Shown in pieces: positions 10,744 through 25,700 of a stretch of 64,000 nucleotides of DNA. Under the pieces are notes generated by a model, which was given only the letters and a program-made list of their open reading frames with translations, searched no databases and had not been told where the DNA came from. This stretch comes from Gordionus sp. m RMFG-2023 (Eukaryota; Nematomorpha; Gordioida; Chordodea; Parachordodidae): assembly GCF_954871325.1 (NCBI RefSeq), contig NC_088775.1, positions 23,475,561 to 23,539,560 on the forward strand, read 5' to 3'. The position numbers and the translations under genes were made by a program. Positions within the stretch are counted from its first letter, which is position 1. Each line of letters starts with the position of its first letter.

Positions 10744-13700
10744 CTGATTTGTAAATAGAGATATTTTAAAAAAATCCATGATTTCTTATTAATATTTGAA
10801 GTTTTGTGATATAAATTAGCTATCGTAAAAAAGTGGAAGTGCCTTTAGGACAATAAATTAACGCAATATCGGATGGCAGAGCAGGTATACCGTTGGTAAA
10901 TTATTGTAGAATTTATAAACGCAATCATGTCTGTGTCTGTTAGGTTGAATATAGGAATAGAAAATACTTCCCCTTATGCCAGATTTAATTACGATGACCT
11001 TTTCAAATATTAGTCAAATGTTTCAATATAATACTGTTTATTATAAGAAAATAGTATAGCAAATATTTTTTTAATGGAAAAGGAGATTCTTTCTTATCAA
11101 GGGTTAGCCTGGTATAACTTTGCACTGTTACTCTAGTCAAAAAAAAAGAATATTCTAATGTATTTAAGGCTGATAATACACTTTGTCGGATAGCATAGAG
11201 CAATTTATTGACTAACCCAAATGTTGCTTTTTAGCCATACCATTACCTCGTCCAAGTTAGTTTGAGAGAAATAAAAGAAATGAATTCAATTCTATAACAA
11301 TTTTTTAAAGTTTAACAATTAGAATGATAAAAAAAAGAATTGTGTTAGTGTATAAGAATAAACGAAAATACCATCATATATCACATTTCGAGATAGTTTT
11401 TGTTCGATTTTACCGTGTCAACAAATAATATGTTACAGTTATATAATTATATGCGAACGAGAAATATTAATATATATCGATTTTATATTTAAAAAAATAT
11501 GAAATTGCCCCCCCCCCCCCATCTTATATTTTAAGAAAACGCATGAATAAATTAATAAAATGTATTCATGAAACAACGGCTCGAATTTTAATTATTATCT
11601 TGGTTTAGAATCAATATTTCTAAATTCATTTCGCAAAATATTTTCCAAAAAAATGAAAAATTATGAACCCAAGATCGGTTTATGATTCAGGTCCGTAAGA
11701 AATAAAAACATTAATTCGGTTTGAATCTTTAAAAACCAGTTCAAACCTTTTATCATTTAGAATTATATAAAGAGAAAAGCAATCTTTAAAATTTTATAAC
11801 TCTTCCCAAAATAAAATTGAGAATTCTCTTATATCATATAGGTTAAAGAAGAAAAAAAATTCTGTAGTTGGGAACATTTCTATGCGCTAACTAGGGAAGC
11901 TTGCGCCAAATATTAAATACAAAAATATCAAATAAGTGCTGATTAGTAGACGGACGTCTAACCTAATATTTTATCCAGAAAAATATTATGCAGGCCTGAA
12001 TTCACACCTTTATTAGCGAAATTTCAAATCTTAGGCAATCTTTTTGGCTAAAATATTGAGTTAGCCATCTTAAAAAATCGGTTCAAATAGAACGGTTTAA
12101 TGATACTAACTGATGCTTATCAAAAAATTGATTATTAATCATCTTTAATGTTAGGATATCATAAGGTTAAAATCGGTTCACACACCTTTTTAGAGATTTG
12201 GATTAAATTTTTTTAACAGGTTCAGATTCTATAAATAACGGTTAATACCAGTTTAAGGTGGGTTCGGATTCCTATAAACGATATATAGAAGAAAAATTTC
12301 AAGTTTTTGACATTTTAAAATTTTTTTTTATTTAGGTGCAATAATTCTTTAAATCTTATCTTACCTAATATGCGTAATATGTAAATGTTTTAAAAAAAAC
12401 CTTTAAAAGTATTTTCCTATGGAAAAATTTGCGAAAAGGTTATATCTAGCAACATAGCATTATATGGATTTTATTTATTTATAGAATTTTATTCAAATAA
12501 TTTACTATCATTTTTAACTTGATCAGTTTAGTAATTCCGCTAATTCCATTAACATCCGCCTCTTACATATCAAAAAAATGTGAAAATAATATATAATCTT
12601 AATATAAAAAAAGCACTCTTCATTGTGGCTAATTAAGAGAGAGAGCTATAAGGGTATATTTGTTTTTAATACCCATGAAAACGTCGAAAATAGTGAAAAG
12701 GTGATAGCGGCTTGGACATTGTTCCTCCCAAATTTTTGAGGGGGTAGCATGGAATGGGGAGTCTTGCGCCATAGATTGGACAGATGGCAAAAGCAAATGA
12801 GCCAAATAAATGTCCACAATCCTGTTCAGGTAATTTTTTAAGATAATTTGGAAAAAGATAATACTTTATGATTTTCTTCGACATTTTATAAAAATAATTA
12901 AAAGCATCTTTCTTATCGCTCATCTCACCAAAAAAAATAACGAAAAAATTATTTGATCTACTGACAGGATAATTTTATTCATAATCGCCTTTATTCATCG
13001 CATTACGATAATCTCAAAAATGGTGAAATGATTAGAAAATGGATCTCCAATGATCCTGACGGAAATAACTTTAAAAAAATCTCTTCAAAATATGAGCATT
13101 AATTTAATCACAAAATGTATTCAAAAATAAAGGTAATCATTTACTTTGCTTATAATATATATTTTTAAATTTATTTAAAGGAAAAAGATATACGATTTTT
13201 AAAATAAAAAATTTAAAAGATGGGTTATATTAATTGATATTATCCTTTATAAGTATTTATAATCAGCTTTCTAAATACCCCCCCCCCCCCCAGAAGAAAC
13301 TTTAAAAAAAAATCATAGCAAATGATCATAAAATCTTATGTCGGTTAACTTACTCCACCAAATTAAGTTAAATTTTGTCCATTCCAACATAATTCGTTAT
13401 TTTACTCCACCCGTCCAGAATTACCGGAAAATCCTAGATCAGCAATTACGACCCGTTTCCTATCCACCACGCTGACTAATGAGTCGAATCTTGCATCGGC
13501 CAAGAGGAAAACAAGACAAGCTAGCATCGCCATTGTACCTACAAAGGTACCGAAGCGGCATGCTGAGGCTTCCCCGTTGTATTGACAGCGGCCTTGGTAC
13601 CAGCCTTGTGAACCTATGCAGCCCATTACGATGACGGCAAATACCTAGTGGATACAAAAGTTTTTTTATTGCAAGTTTGCCTTTTTAAAATTGTCATCAT

Positions 13701-16700
13701 TATTATTAAATATTAGAAACATAAAGACTCGGCACTATTTACACCCATTAAAATCAATGACTTTTTTAAAAAAAACTTTTTCAATTTAAATATTTTTTTA
13801 AAGATAGAATTTTATGATCAAATTAAACATTCCAAGTTGGATATTATATAACCAATGATTTAAAATAAATTTATGTATTAATATATGATTTATAATTTTT
13901 GGTTATGAATTTATGAAAATTTTCGCATTAAATGTTTACCAAAATTTTAATCTTAATTTAGTTTTATAAAAAATTCCCTAGATTTAAATCAAATTGATTT
14001 CAATCTCCGCACCCTGATATATAGCAATAGCAGTTACTATGGTTTAAGTTAATGATTTTGCTGAGTGATGTTGTGGATGTTAAATACATAAGACTAGATA
14101 ATAACGCGTTCTGGTGTCCGAGTGCATAAATGTTAAAAAATATGAAGCCAAAAATCGAACGTTGTAAAATAACGTTTTCAAAATTTGGATATTCGATTTC
14201 GATCTTGTGTACATTAGAAAAAAAGAGAGAAAGATTCTTTCTGTCTTTTTACCTAATTTATAAAAGTATTTTATGTTAGCAATATCAAATCTAATTATAA
14301 GAAACAATATAAATATTTAATTTAAAAGTAAAATGCTTTTTTGACAAACTTTTCGTTTTCATTATATATTATATTACTAAATAAAAATGAATTAAAAATG
14401 AAAAATAATCACAAGTAAAGTAACTCCTTTAGAAAAAGTAATGTAAAATAAAATATGCACAAAAAAAAATTATATGAATTAGTAAGGCAAACTTAAATAT
14501 TAATAAAAGACCGATCCGGACTGCGATCCTCAATAATAAGACCGATTTCCAATCGGTCCAGTCTAAGACCGTTCCTGTATAACTTATATTTATAGTTTTA
14601 ATTGTTTTTTTTATGAATACCAAACTAACTGTTCACCATTTCATACGCTAAAAGAGCTCTAATATGTCCTTTGCCTAAGACAGGAAATAATTTAAAACAA
14701 CTAATTATAATGATGTATATATAGCCAGCTAGCATTAATCATATCTAGAAATATAAATAGTTTATATCTTTTATTCTGACGTTAATATGAAAATCGATGG
14801 CCGAAAGAAAAAGATCTCTATTTTTAGAGAGATAGATTATGCATTTTATGACATACACACATTAGTAGTCAGGGTTGCCAGGTTCCCCCCCCCATCAGCG
14901 GGATAGTCCGGCAATTTTATTACACGCTGACATCTTACACCCGCCAAACTATTAAATTCTCCCGCACAATTTTTTATAGCATTTTAACGTTTTTAATATA
15001 TAAATAATAATTTTGAGAAATAGTAATTGATTATTTTTATATTTTTTAAAATAAATTTTAAATATTTATTCAAAAAACATGTCTAGTTTGTAAATTTCTT
15101 TCTATTTCCTTACCTTAGTCATATGTTTCGTTTTTATCCAATAATAATTCACAACATTCTATATTTTATCATTTTCATGTTTGTTTGTGTATAACATTAT
15201 TAGACCTGTGCGCCGTCTGCTCACGCCGGCAATTTTATTCAGGCCGGAACAGCCGCCGATTGAGATCAGCGGCGTGAGCCGGCTAGCCGTCGATTTTTCT
15301 TAAGGCGGCGGCGCGGCGTGTATAATATTTAGAATGTTGTTTAATTATATTTATATATTAAATTATTATTATTTAAATTTGAATATTAACATTAATATAA
15401 TAAAACATGAATTGTATTCTATTGCTTTATATAATAGAATAGTGTATATCATTTACATTTATTCATACACCATATTCATTTCGGCTATATTAATTATTTT
15501 TATGGATTTGCGCGTTTTAAACTACCCTATATACAATTATGAAATAACAACTCTCTCTACTATTCAAAAATCAAGTTATGTGTGGAAGTACTTTGGAAAT
15601 CTTATTTTGAAGAATGAGAATAAGAAAAGCACGATAATGCCTGATTATATTTATTGTGAACCTTGTTTAAAATTGGGGAAAAAAGATGAGGAAGATTCGG
15701 ATAAAAATAATCCATTTTCACAGTAATTTATTTTAATTTTAGACTTATATATATATATAATTTATATTTTAGTTATGATATCAAATGTTATAGCAAAAAT
15801 ATAAGTACGAGTAACCTTTCTCGTCACTAATGTGCATAAAATATCAGAAAAAACTAATAATAATAAATCCATTCAAACTCTAAAAATGTTTCTAAAGCCA
15901 ACGCCAACATGTAGCAAGAATATAAAAGATAAAAAATGGCTCTTAGGTTAGTATTAATGTTTATTAATATTCATTTTAAATTTTTAACTGGTTTGTTAAA
16001 TTAATTTTATTAAGATCTATTTGTTCAAAACAACTAAATTTTTTAGTTTGTTTTGTCAGCTCTTATTTTGAGAACTTTTTAATGTACAAACTTAATATAT
16101 AATTTATTAAAATAATTATGTAAAACTTTAAAACAACTAAATTTTTAGTTTGTTTATTGTCAGCTCTATTTTGAGATCTTTTTAATGAATAAACTAAAAA
16201 TATATTTTATTAAATTATGTAAAACTTTATTTTGAAAGTTCAAAACTAAATCAAATTTTTTATTTGTTTCTCTTTTTTAAATATCTTTTTTCTAATAGGG
16301 CGAAATTATGTTTTGATGTGCTGCTTAGATTTATTGCCATTTGATTCTATAAGCAATAATGGGATGACAGATTTTCTAAAGGTTTAAAATTTAAATAAAA
16401 TGATTATTAAAAAATAAATTGCCTAAAAAAATAGAAATATAAGATAATTGATTCCTCATCAGAATTGCCTAATAGGACAACTATTAGTCGGGGAGCACTT
16501 GATGATGTTTATTGTTCTATAAAGGCACATGTTTTAAACCTGATTGATGCTGGTCCAAAATTCTGTTCCATTACTTTTGATTTATGGACCGATCATTTCA
16601 AGCGGCGAAATTATATTACATTTAGTCTTCATCATTTAGATGAAAATTTTGATTTAAAATATTTTACCCTGGCAACCCGAAATGTGACTCAAAAGCATAC

Positions 16701-19700
16701 TGGGGAAACCATATTATCGGAGATTGAAGGTATCGAAGAGGAGTTTCATTTAAAAGCCAAAATAATACAAATGGTAACTGATGCAGGGGCAAATGTCAAA
16801 AGAAGCGTCAGATTGGGGGATTATGAGCATCATAGGCCATGGACTACATAATTTGGTTACAGTTGATGGCATAAAAAAGGTTGCCAGAATTGATAATCTC
16901 CTTAAAAAAATTAGAGAAATTATTTCAGCCCTCAGATATCGAGTAGCTGATTTGGAATGTGAAATTGAAGATGAGCATCGTAAATGTCTCCAGTCAATTT
17001 ATGAGACAGGTCATATCTTGGATATTGATGATTCTGATCCATACCTTGATGACCATTTTGATAACGAAGCAGATAATAGAAATGTTATTACACCAACCAA
17101 TCTATATAATAAAAAACGTTAAAATTAAATTGTCCTACCCGCTGGCACAGCATATTAATTATGCTAGAAAGTGTTCGTAGCGTGAACAAAAATCCTATTA
17201 ATAATGTTTTGAATAAAATAGGAAAACAATGTTTAAAACTTTTTAATAATGAATGGGATATGATTGACGAGCTTTGCCGTATTAATTCCATTCCGAGAGT
17301 CGGTGGAATTTCTTTCCTCCCAAAAGGGATCGACTATAAATCTAGGGTTATTATTTCGGAGTGAAATAGAAACCCACATACAGATCAATATATGTGATTC
17401 CTCAGATATTATTTGTTTAAAAGAAAATATGCAAAAAAAGCTTGACCATAGGTTTCCCATTACTGAACTTCAAGTTATTTTATATTTTTATTAATAAAAT
17501 TATATTTTGAACATTAGATATTAGCGACTCTCCTTGATCCCAGATTTCAAAATCTGAAAATTGTGTCAGGATATTTAAATTCTACTACATCATTGCAATT
17601 TTTAACAAGACATTTAAAACTTTTAGAAAATGATAAAAATGCACAAAGTGAAATCCAAGTTGAAGATAATGGGGAGACTTCCAGTTCTTATATCGCCAAA
17701 ATAGCTCGTAAACATTCCATTCCAGGCAGTGATTATAACAATATAAGTAATTTAGAACAAAAATGCCATATTTTGCTAAGCCAAAATAATATCCCAGAAA
17801 AAGATGCATTAACCTTTTGGATGAAAAAGCAACTGGAACTTCCTAGGCTTGCTAATTTAGCTAGGAAGGTTCTTTGTATACCTGCAACCAGTACACCCAG
17901 GGAAAGAATTTTTTCCATTGCTGGATTTATACTCAATGCAAAAAGGACTTCTTTATGTCCCACCAATCTTGATAAAATTCTATTTATTCATGATAATTAT
18001 AATTTAGCTAAATCTGAATTCTGATTTATTATATTTCTTACTTAATATTTTGTTTGCATTCCAAATATATATTTGTTATAATAAAAATCAATAGAATATT
18101 ACTAATATGTGTTGTTTATGTGACTCTGATCTGAGTGAAAATGCAATTCCTTAGTCTATTTCTGAGAATGAGAAAATACATGAATTTAAATTGAAATGAG
18201 ACAGGAAATAATTTAAGAAATAAACTATGTTAACAATGTGTTAGAAAAGAGCGCTAAATTATAAAAAAATGTAATACATTGATTTATAAATTAAATTTAT
18301 TAAAAAAAATTTTTTTAATAAATATCGCGCCGCCGCCGAACGCCGATAAAAAAATTTAAAAAAACCGCCGCCGTCAATTCGGCGCACAGGTCTAAACATT
18401 ATAGGGCTAGGCACGTTTAAATACATAATAAGGTAATATTGTACTTAATTTATTTATTATAGTTTAATCACATTATTATTGGAGTGTATCTACATCTATT
18501 GTAATACAAAAATATGCTCCAAAAAAAATAAGAAATAATATTGATACAACTACAGTTGAGGAAATGGTATCACTTATCATGTAGTATAAGATCCACAGAG
18601 CTGTTTATCATCACAATGTGGGTCGAATCTTTTCCCCATTTTAACGACTCCAAGATAAGTGAAAACTTTACTTGTGGTAGAACAAAATGAGCAAGGCTAT
18701 CAATGTTTTAGGACCTGAATCCAGGGGTTAATTCTTTACGGTATGAAGGATGGACATCCATATGCAATTCTAACAGATGCATGTAATAAGAGAAATTAAA
18801 ACATTTCCATCCTCCGCTATTTCAACAAAAACAAGAGCGTTTCAATAAAACTATTAAATTTCTTTCCTCGGAAAGTGGAAACAAAGACATAGCTAACCAT
18901 ATAATAATAAATATAGCAGATTCGGGATTATCAATGAGTTGGCCTCAGTGAATTTTGTAAAAAACCAGAGGGTATTTACAGAATTGAGGCAGCACAATTT
19001 TGACTTAATACCAATTGGCTGTATATGCCATATACTACATAATTCATACAAGAGGGTAATGAATGTATTATCTGTGGATGTCGAAATAATTGTAATGAAA
19101 TGTTTTAACGAATTTAATTCATCAACTAAAAGAGTTAATGATTAAAAGAGTTGGTGGAGTGGTCTGACTTGGAATGGAGCGAGTTGTTGCGACATGTCCC
19201 TATCAGGTGGTTATTATTAATACCCGTCATCGATAAAATTTTAAAAACCTTTAAAAAAATATTTCTTAAATAAAGATTATAAAAGCTGTCCTGATATTTG
19301 AAAATTTTTTTCGAGAATGAAATGGCAGAGGCATATTTAGGAATGGTTTCACATGTAGGAAATCTACTACATACTGTTAATATGCAATTGCAATCATAAG
19401 AATCTTTTTTTAATAAAAATTCACAAAATTATGCTGCAGCTGTGTTCAGTTACGGTTAAAAATTGACAATAAATTTTATGGCGCTATTGCTAAAAATATC
19501 ATATACAAATATTACTCGAATGTATATTTAAATGAAGTAAATATTTTTATTAAGACAATTTTATAAAATCTGCGATCAAAATTTGATTTAAATAACTCGA
19601 TATAAATGTAAAGATATTATGACCCTGGAAAAGAAACTATCAATTGATTGTTTTTGTAATTTAATAAATATTAGAGACCTGCAGGCCCGGCCCTAAGCCC

Positions 19701-22700
19701 AGCCAGGGCCGTAGTTTAGTTTTTTTAAATATACCCGGGCCGGGCCTGAAATTAGCTTATCATCTGATATATTTGGAATTTAATGAAGATTTTGTATATA
19801 ATATAAAGAAAGTAACTCCACTACAAAGAAGTTATTTTGAAAAATGTCGTATGGGGATTCGAAATCTCTTGATTTTAAATTCTTTACCGAGGGCGATTTA
19901 AAAAAATTTAAAATCCGATTTAACCGGAAATGTTTTCTAGCGTGTTTAGAGTACCCAAACTGTAAATTTCAAACAATTTTGACATGAACTTTAGAACTAT
20001 TTCTAAATATTAATTTTTATATGGATTTTCATATAAATTAAAAAATACCAAAATGTCTATGGCTGAAATTGGCTAAATTTATAGGGCAAATTCTCTACAC
20101 ATGCTAGAATACATTTCTGGTCAAATTGGATTTTAAATTTTTTTAAATCGCCCTCGGTAAAGGATCTAAAATCAAGAGATTCTTGATTTCCCCACGGATT
20201 CCGAATCCCCATAAGACAGAAATATTACATATTTTGAAATTATAAAACGTTACCGACTTTGTTAATATTTATATAAAGTAATTATAAGAATTAATAGGGG
20301 GATAACTAAGCTAATTCACAATCCCCGCTCAAGGGCCCTCAAATTTTTTTTTTAGAATTTTTATATTTTAGTCGCAATTTTCATATTTTACCCTCAAAAT
20401 ACCAAATTTCTCCCGCAATTTGAAAATTTTGACCTGGCAACCCTGTTCGTAGTACGATATTATGTATGCTTTATTATCTTGCTAGTGGCCCATTAAAAAG
20501 TTTTTCATTGGTCAATTTCAACATGCTAAAGGGTTTAATAATAAGAAAGAAGGATGATTTGATCAAAAACTGCTATTCTGCCATGACAAGTAACCGAACA
20601 CAAAACTTACTAAAACCTCCGATAACTCATCTGCTGCTTAGTCCATAATTTTACTCCACCCTTTAAGTTTGACACCGGTTTTATTCAAATTGACATAATT
20701 CTTGAAATTAACCTTTCTATGTAATATAAAATATCCTCATCTAAATCATGATAGTGGTCAATCTAAACTATCATCCTAAATCCAATTTTTTCATCCACTT
20801 TTGTCTGGTCATCTCATAATTAGATATGTTTCAACAGTCAAATCATTGCTTAAGCCTGATCAGAAAATTTTATTTATAAAAAATATACCATAGCGCCGAT
20901 ATTTAGACGATATCACCGGTTACAAACCGGCACGTCTGATATCAAATATATTAACCGATATTGACATCAACCAAGTCTCGGTGAATCTCTCTATTCAATT
21001 CATTTTTTATAAGGTTAAATTAAATTCGCTAATAGCTTGGTCATAAATCTCGAATCATATTATAAAAATTTATATTTTAAATAAAGGATGTAACATTAAT
21101 TTAGATAATTTCTTTTTTTAAAAGCACGTGCCCAACCCTATTTTTTAAAATATTTTCCAGCCCGATTCCGATTTTGGATTAAATAGTGGGCCATTTCGCA
21201 GTTTTCGTAAATTTATATAAAAATTTGCAATTAATTTTTTTAAAATTATATACCCAACTTAACATCAATGCATTTCTTTTCACAAGAGTTGTTAAAGTAG
21301 CGGGCTATTTTTGGTAGCTATAGCTAATAGCGGCTACTTTTTTTGTAATTATTTAATTTTTTAGCACGCTACTTTTAAAATATAATGAAGGCAAGTATAA
21401 ACATGAAAATTTAAATATAATATCATAATTAATTATAATTTATGATTTAATTTTGAAATTGAAATATATTTTCAATTTGTAATTTATATTTTCATTTGTA
21501 TTATAAACCTAAATCACGTGTTAATAATTTAAAATGTCATCGCCTATGGATACCCAAATCGTTGAAAGTAATTCAGACAATGATATTAATGAAATGGAAG
21601 ATACCAGGGAAGAAAATGTTCTTAATAGCTATAATACGAATTTCATATTCCCTAGATTTGAAAATTTTTTTAAAATAAATATAAAAACCAAAACTGGCTT
21701 CAAATTTATTTGCTTAAAATGTAAAAAAAATATTTCCTCAAATCAATAACAAAAGGTAAATTGTCATTTTTACATTCTAATAGTATTTATTTTATAAGAC
21801 TGTTCATGCCAATAGTTTTAAGGAAATGGAAAAACATCTAAATAATTTTGGTATAGGCGACTCTAAATCCAAAAAGACTAATTCAATTCAAACCAAATTA
21901 ATTAATAATACAAATGCCTATATTTCTCAGAAATTGGCTAATAAAGTTATTGTTGATTTTATGATTATACTTTCTGATCGTGGCTCTAGAATTGGGTTTG
22001 GGGATGATAATATTGAAATGATTTTATTATTCAAATTACCAAAAATATTTATTTTTATTATATAAATTTTTGGTAACAGATTAAATCATGGGGAAATTTT
22101 CATATATTATTTTTTTTTATTTATTTTTTTTTATTTATTATTTTTTTTAAATTTAAAAAAAATCTTAAGTATATTTAAGAATTTAGAAAAAAAGAGTATA
22201 TTTAAGAGTATATTTAAGAATTTAGAAAAAAAGAGTATATTTAAGAATTTAGAAAAAAAGAGTATATTTAAGAATTTAGAAAAAAAGAGTATATTTAAGA
22301 ATTTAGAAAAAAACAGTATATTTAAGAATTTAGAAAAAAAAGTATATTTAAGAATTTAGAAAAAAAGAGTATATTTAAGAATTTAGAAAAAAAGAGTATA
22401 TTTAAGAATTTAGAAAAAAAGAGTATATTTAAGAATTTAGAAAAAAAAGTATATTTAAGAATTTAATAAAAATAGGTATACTAAATAATTAATCAATTTA
22501 TTTGAATAACATAACATATATACAATGATGATATAGATATATATATTTTTAAGGAAAAACAAAAATATTTCTATGTTATCCATAAAGAGGTAAATGTTAA
22601 ATTTAAAAAACTTTGATATTGTATCAAAAAATTTCCTTCAAAATCCACACGATATTTATTTAATCAAAAAAAAATCTAAAAATACGCCAATTGAAAGAAA

Positions 22701-25700
22701 AAGGTAACATTCAAAATTTTCTACCAAAATCCAGACAATCTAAAAAAAATAAATAAAAAATTTAAAAAAAAATAAATAAAAAAAATAAATAAAAAAAAAA
22801 TAAAAAAAAAATAATATATGAAAATTTCCCCATGATTTAATCTGTATTTTTTTATAATCAAAACTAACTATATTTTAATATTTATAAATGTTGATTTTTA
22901 TATTTATACTATACAATAACATTATAAGCAAAAAATAAAACAAATTTGTTTCTAATTTTTTTTTTATAAAAAGTAGCGTTTAAATCTCTGCTTTCCACTG
23001 CTTAAATAAGTTAAATAACGAATTTTAAAATTACAGAGAAATATATAAATGTCAGCTTTTCTGGAGAACTTTACCAATGCTGAAAAATTTAGACTATGCT
23101 ACATTGGATTAGAAAAAAATAAAATTATTTTAATCTAGCCGACAATGCTAATATACCCCCCTTGTTTTTTCTTAAATTAAAATGTATTATTTATGCTTTC
23201 TCTTCTATCTTGCTCACTTTGAATATGCATGGAACGTTATACAACCGAACTAAATTACCATGATAAAAGCATTTAGTTTGATAGATTTATTTAATTTTTT
23301 TTCTAAATGATTATTATAATTTTAAATCAAAAATTTAATCAATTCTTATTTACTTGTCATCACATGCTTATCTTCTTTCCCAAAAAATTTAAATTCTAAT
23401 CCGGTTGACATGCGTATCTTCTTTCCCAAAAAATTTAAATTCTAATCCGGTTGATATAGCCGAGAAAAAAAAAACAATGAAATATTCCAAATTCACAAAT
23501 TATATTTTTACACCGATTGTCATCTCTTCCCTTGGACATATGCCAAGTGGAACTTTAAAGTTTTTAAAAAATATAGGGGATAAGATAAGAGCCCTTACAT
23601 CAGAACCTAAAGAATCTTATTTCTTAAAACAAAACCTCCAAATCATAATTTTAAAATATAACTACACATGTTTTTTGGGAACTTGTAGTCCCACCTCGGT
23701 TTTTATATAATATTTTATTTTATATTATTTTAATTTAGTATTTTAACGCTATGTATTATTTTACACAAATTTTATCATAAATAAAACGTTTTTTATTATG
23801 AAAAAAAAAAAAATTAAAGGGTTTAAAAAAATATTTTTTTAAAAAAACTCTACTTTCTCTTTCAGATCTACACTAAATAGGACCAGCAGCTTCAGATTAA
23901 ATATTATTTAACGCGGTAAATTTATATATATGTAATGATATATAAATAATAATACCGAGTGCCGCGAAGAAATAAGGCATAATACTAATTTCCCCATATG
24001 CCTGAGCGGATATTATTTATTTTTGAGAAGGACTGTCGTTGATACTATAAAATTACTTAAAAAGGACAAATAAATTGAATCAATCAAAGATGACATTATA
24101 TGATTATTTGCTGGCTTGCAAAATCGATAGAAGAAATAAATAACGAAAAACAACCAAATGCAGATTATTTATTGATCGTTTTCTATTTTAATTTCCGATA
24201 TTGAAAAGACTATTAACAAAAATGGAGGATGGCATGATTGCTATTGTTCGAAAAAGAGAATTTATGTTCTTTGATTAATAAGTGGAAAAAAGATAATTAG
24301 AGTATATGTGGGGTGTACGGTTAGAGGTGTTGCTACGTGCTTATAAAAAATTTGTAAATTAGGCACTTTAAGAAAAAAATAAGTTTTTTGATTGATTAAA
24401 AACTATTTTATATGACGTTTTCAAATTAAATGCAGATGTTAACTCTTTCCTCCTCAATTTAGTAAAGCTGTTGACAACGGTGACTTGATGACACGCTATT
24501 TCCGTGTCCACGAGTAATCGATTAATAAACAAAATTAAATCTGTAATATAAGGATTAGTATTCAGTCATAATTTTTTTTGTTGATATTTTCAACTCGATG
24601 GCGATGTATTTTTAATTTTTCTCTTCTAATTTCTCGTGAAAATCTGACCTAGACCGTATCCGGTATATATATAGTTATTGAGGGTCCACAAATGGTAAAA
24701 TTTTAAAAGCCAGCCTGGTGAAAATTTAGTCAATACCCGTCCCAAACAAATTTTGCCCTGCCCTGCCCAGTTTCAATTTTTCAACAAGTTAACACGCCCT
24801 GTTTTTACATTTTTTAAAAAATAAAATACATGTTGAACATCAAAATAAAATTATTTATAATCTTGGGGAAGGGAGTGGTTAAATTAAAAACATTAAATTT
24901 AATTGCTTATCACTTCTATGAAATATACGAATTCATCAATTATACATACTAAGAAAAATTTTTTTTTTGCTTGGCACGACCTGTTTATTATTTTTTTGCC
25001 CGGCCCATAAAAAAAATATCAGGGTCGGGCATTACAGATCTCTAAGATTTATATTTATTTAAAATTTAAATAATTAAGACCGTAAAAAAAGCAGAGCTGT
25101 AGCTATTAGAGGTGGGCGCGGGCCGTTAAATTTTAAATTCCAAGGCGTGACTGGGCGTGATGGGCCTTCCCAAAATTTTCCCCGGGCGTGATCGGGCGTG
25201 AACATAAATTTCCCGTAAATCACGGAAATTTTAATTCTTAAATTTGTTTTTTTATAATCATAAATTTGCAATTTTAAAATTATATTATATATTTTCTAAT
25301 TTAATTTAGTTCTTTTTTAAAAAAGAATAATTTATGAAAACTTCCGCATTTTATAAACAACATCCGGTATCATTTCGTTAGTTATATTTTCTTTTATGGT
25401 TAGGTGTTTTTTATCGCGAGACTTTATGCTAAATTTTGCTTAAACTTTTTATAGAAAAGTCAGTTATATTTTATTTGTAATGATCTTCAATCTTGAAATG
25501 CAACAGAAAGTGAAGAATTTTACAAGCTAGGCCAAGTTAAATGTTGGTGTTACATTTGGATAACAAAATATAAAAGTTGTGAACCGGAAAACTCTCATGA
25601 ATACTATAGGTCCAAAAATATACCATGAAATAAAATTTAAGATTAAAAGCATGATCAATAATAATTACTAATCGCTGATATTTGGACGGATGACTATAAA

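Larger units (their letters stand above)
15201..18394 (+). mobile_element. hAT element, 3.2 kb, nested, with exact target duplication
   Basis: Ends TAGACCTGTGCGCCG and CGGCGCACAGGTCTA form a perfect 15-bp inverted repeat. AACATTAT flanks both sides (15193-15200 and 18395-18402). Subterminal GCCGGC/GCCGCCG clusters lie at both ends. The related element at 53201 keeps this site uninterrupted (a single AACATTAT at 53543-53550), so it shows the empty site. Most of a transposase is recognisable, making this one of the younger elements here. Confidence 0.92.
14870..20445 (+). mobile_element. hAT element with CAGGGTTGCCAGGT ends, filled by nested insertions
   Basis: Left end CAGGGTTGCCAGGT, right end ACCTGGCAACCCTG (perfect 14-bp inverted repeat). 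Flanks TTAGTAGT (14862-14869) and TTCGTAGT (20446-20453) are a 7/8-matching duplication. It contains a complete younger hAT (15201-18394), a short GC-rich hAT end (19673-19750) and a TA-flanked MITE (19852-20211). Removing these leaves roughly 2 kb of its own sequence, including a broken transposase (18700-19650). A second copy of the family is at 53201-56139. Confidence 0.85.
21284..22990 (+). mobile_element. hAT element with degenerate ends
   Basis: The left end (AAGAGTTGTTAAAGTAGCGG) and right end (GTAGCGTTTAAATCTCTG) are a weak inverted repeat. Flanks CTTTTCAC (21276-21283) and CTTTCCAC (22991-22998) match 7/8. Inside are a hAT N-terminal frame (21534-22065) and a later inserted inverted-repeat unit (22076-22845). 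The rest of the transposase is missing. Limits are moderately secure. Confidence 0.6.
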
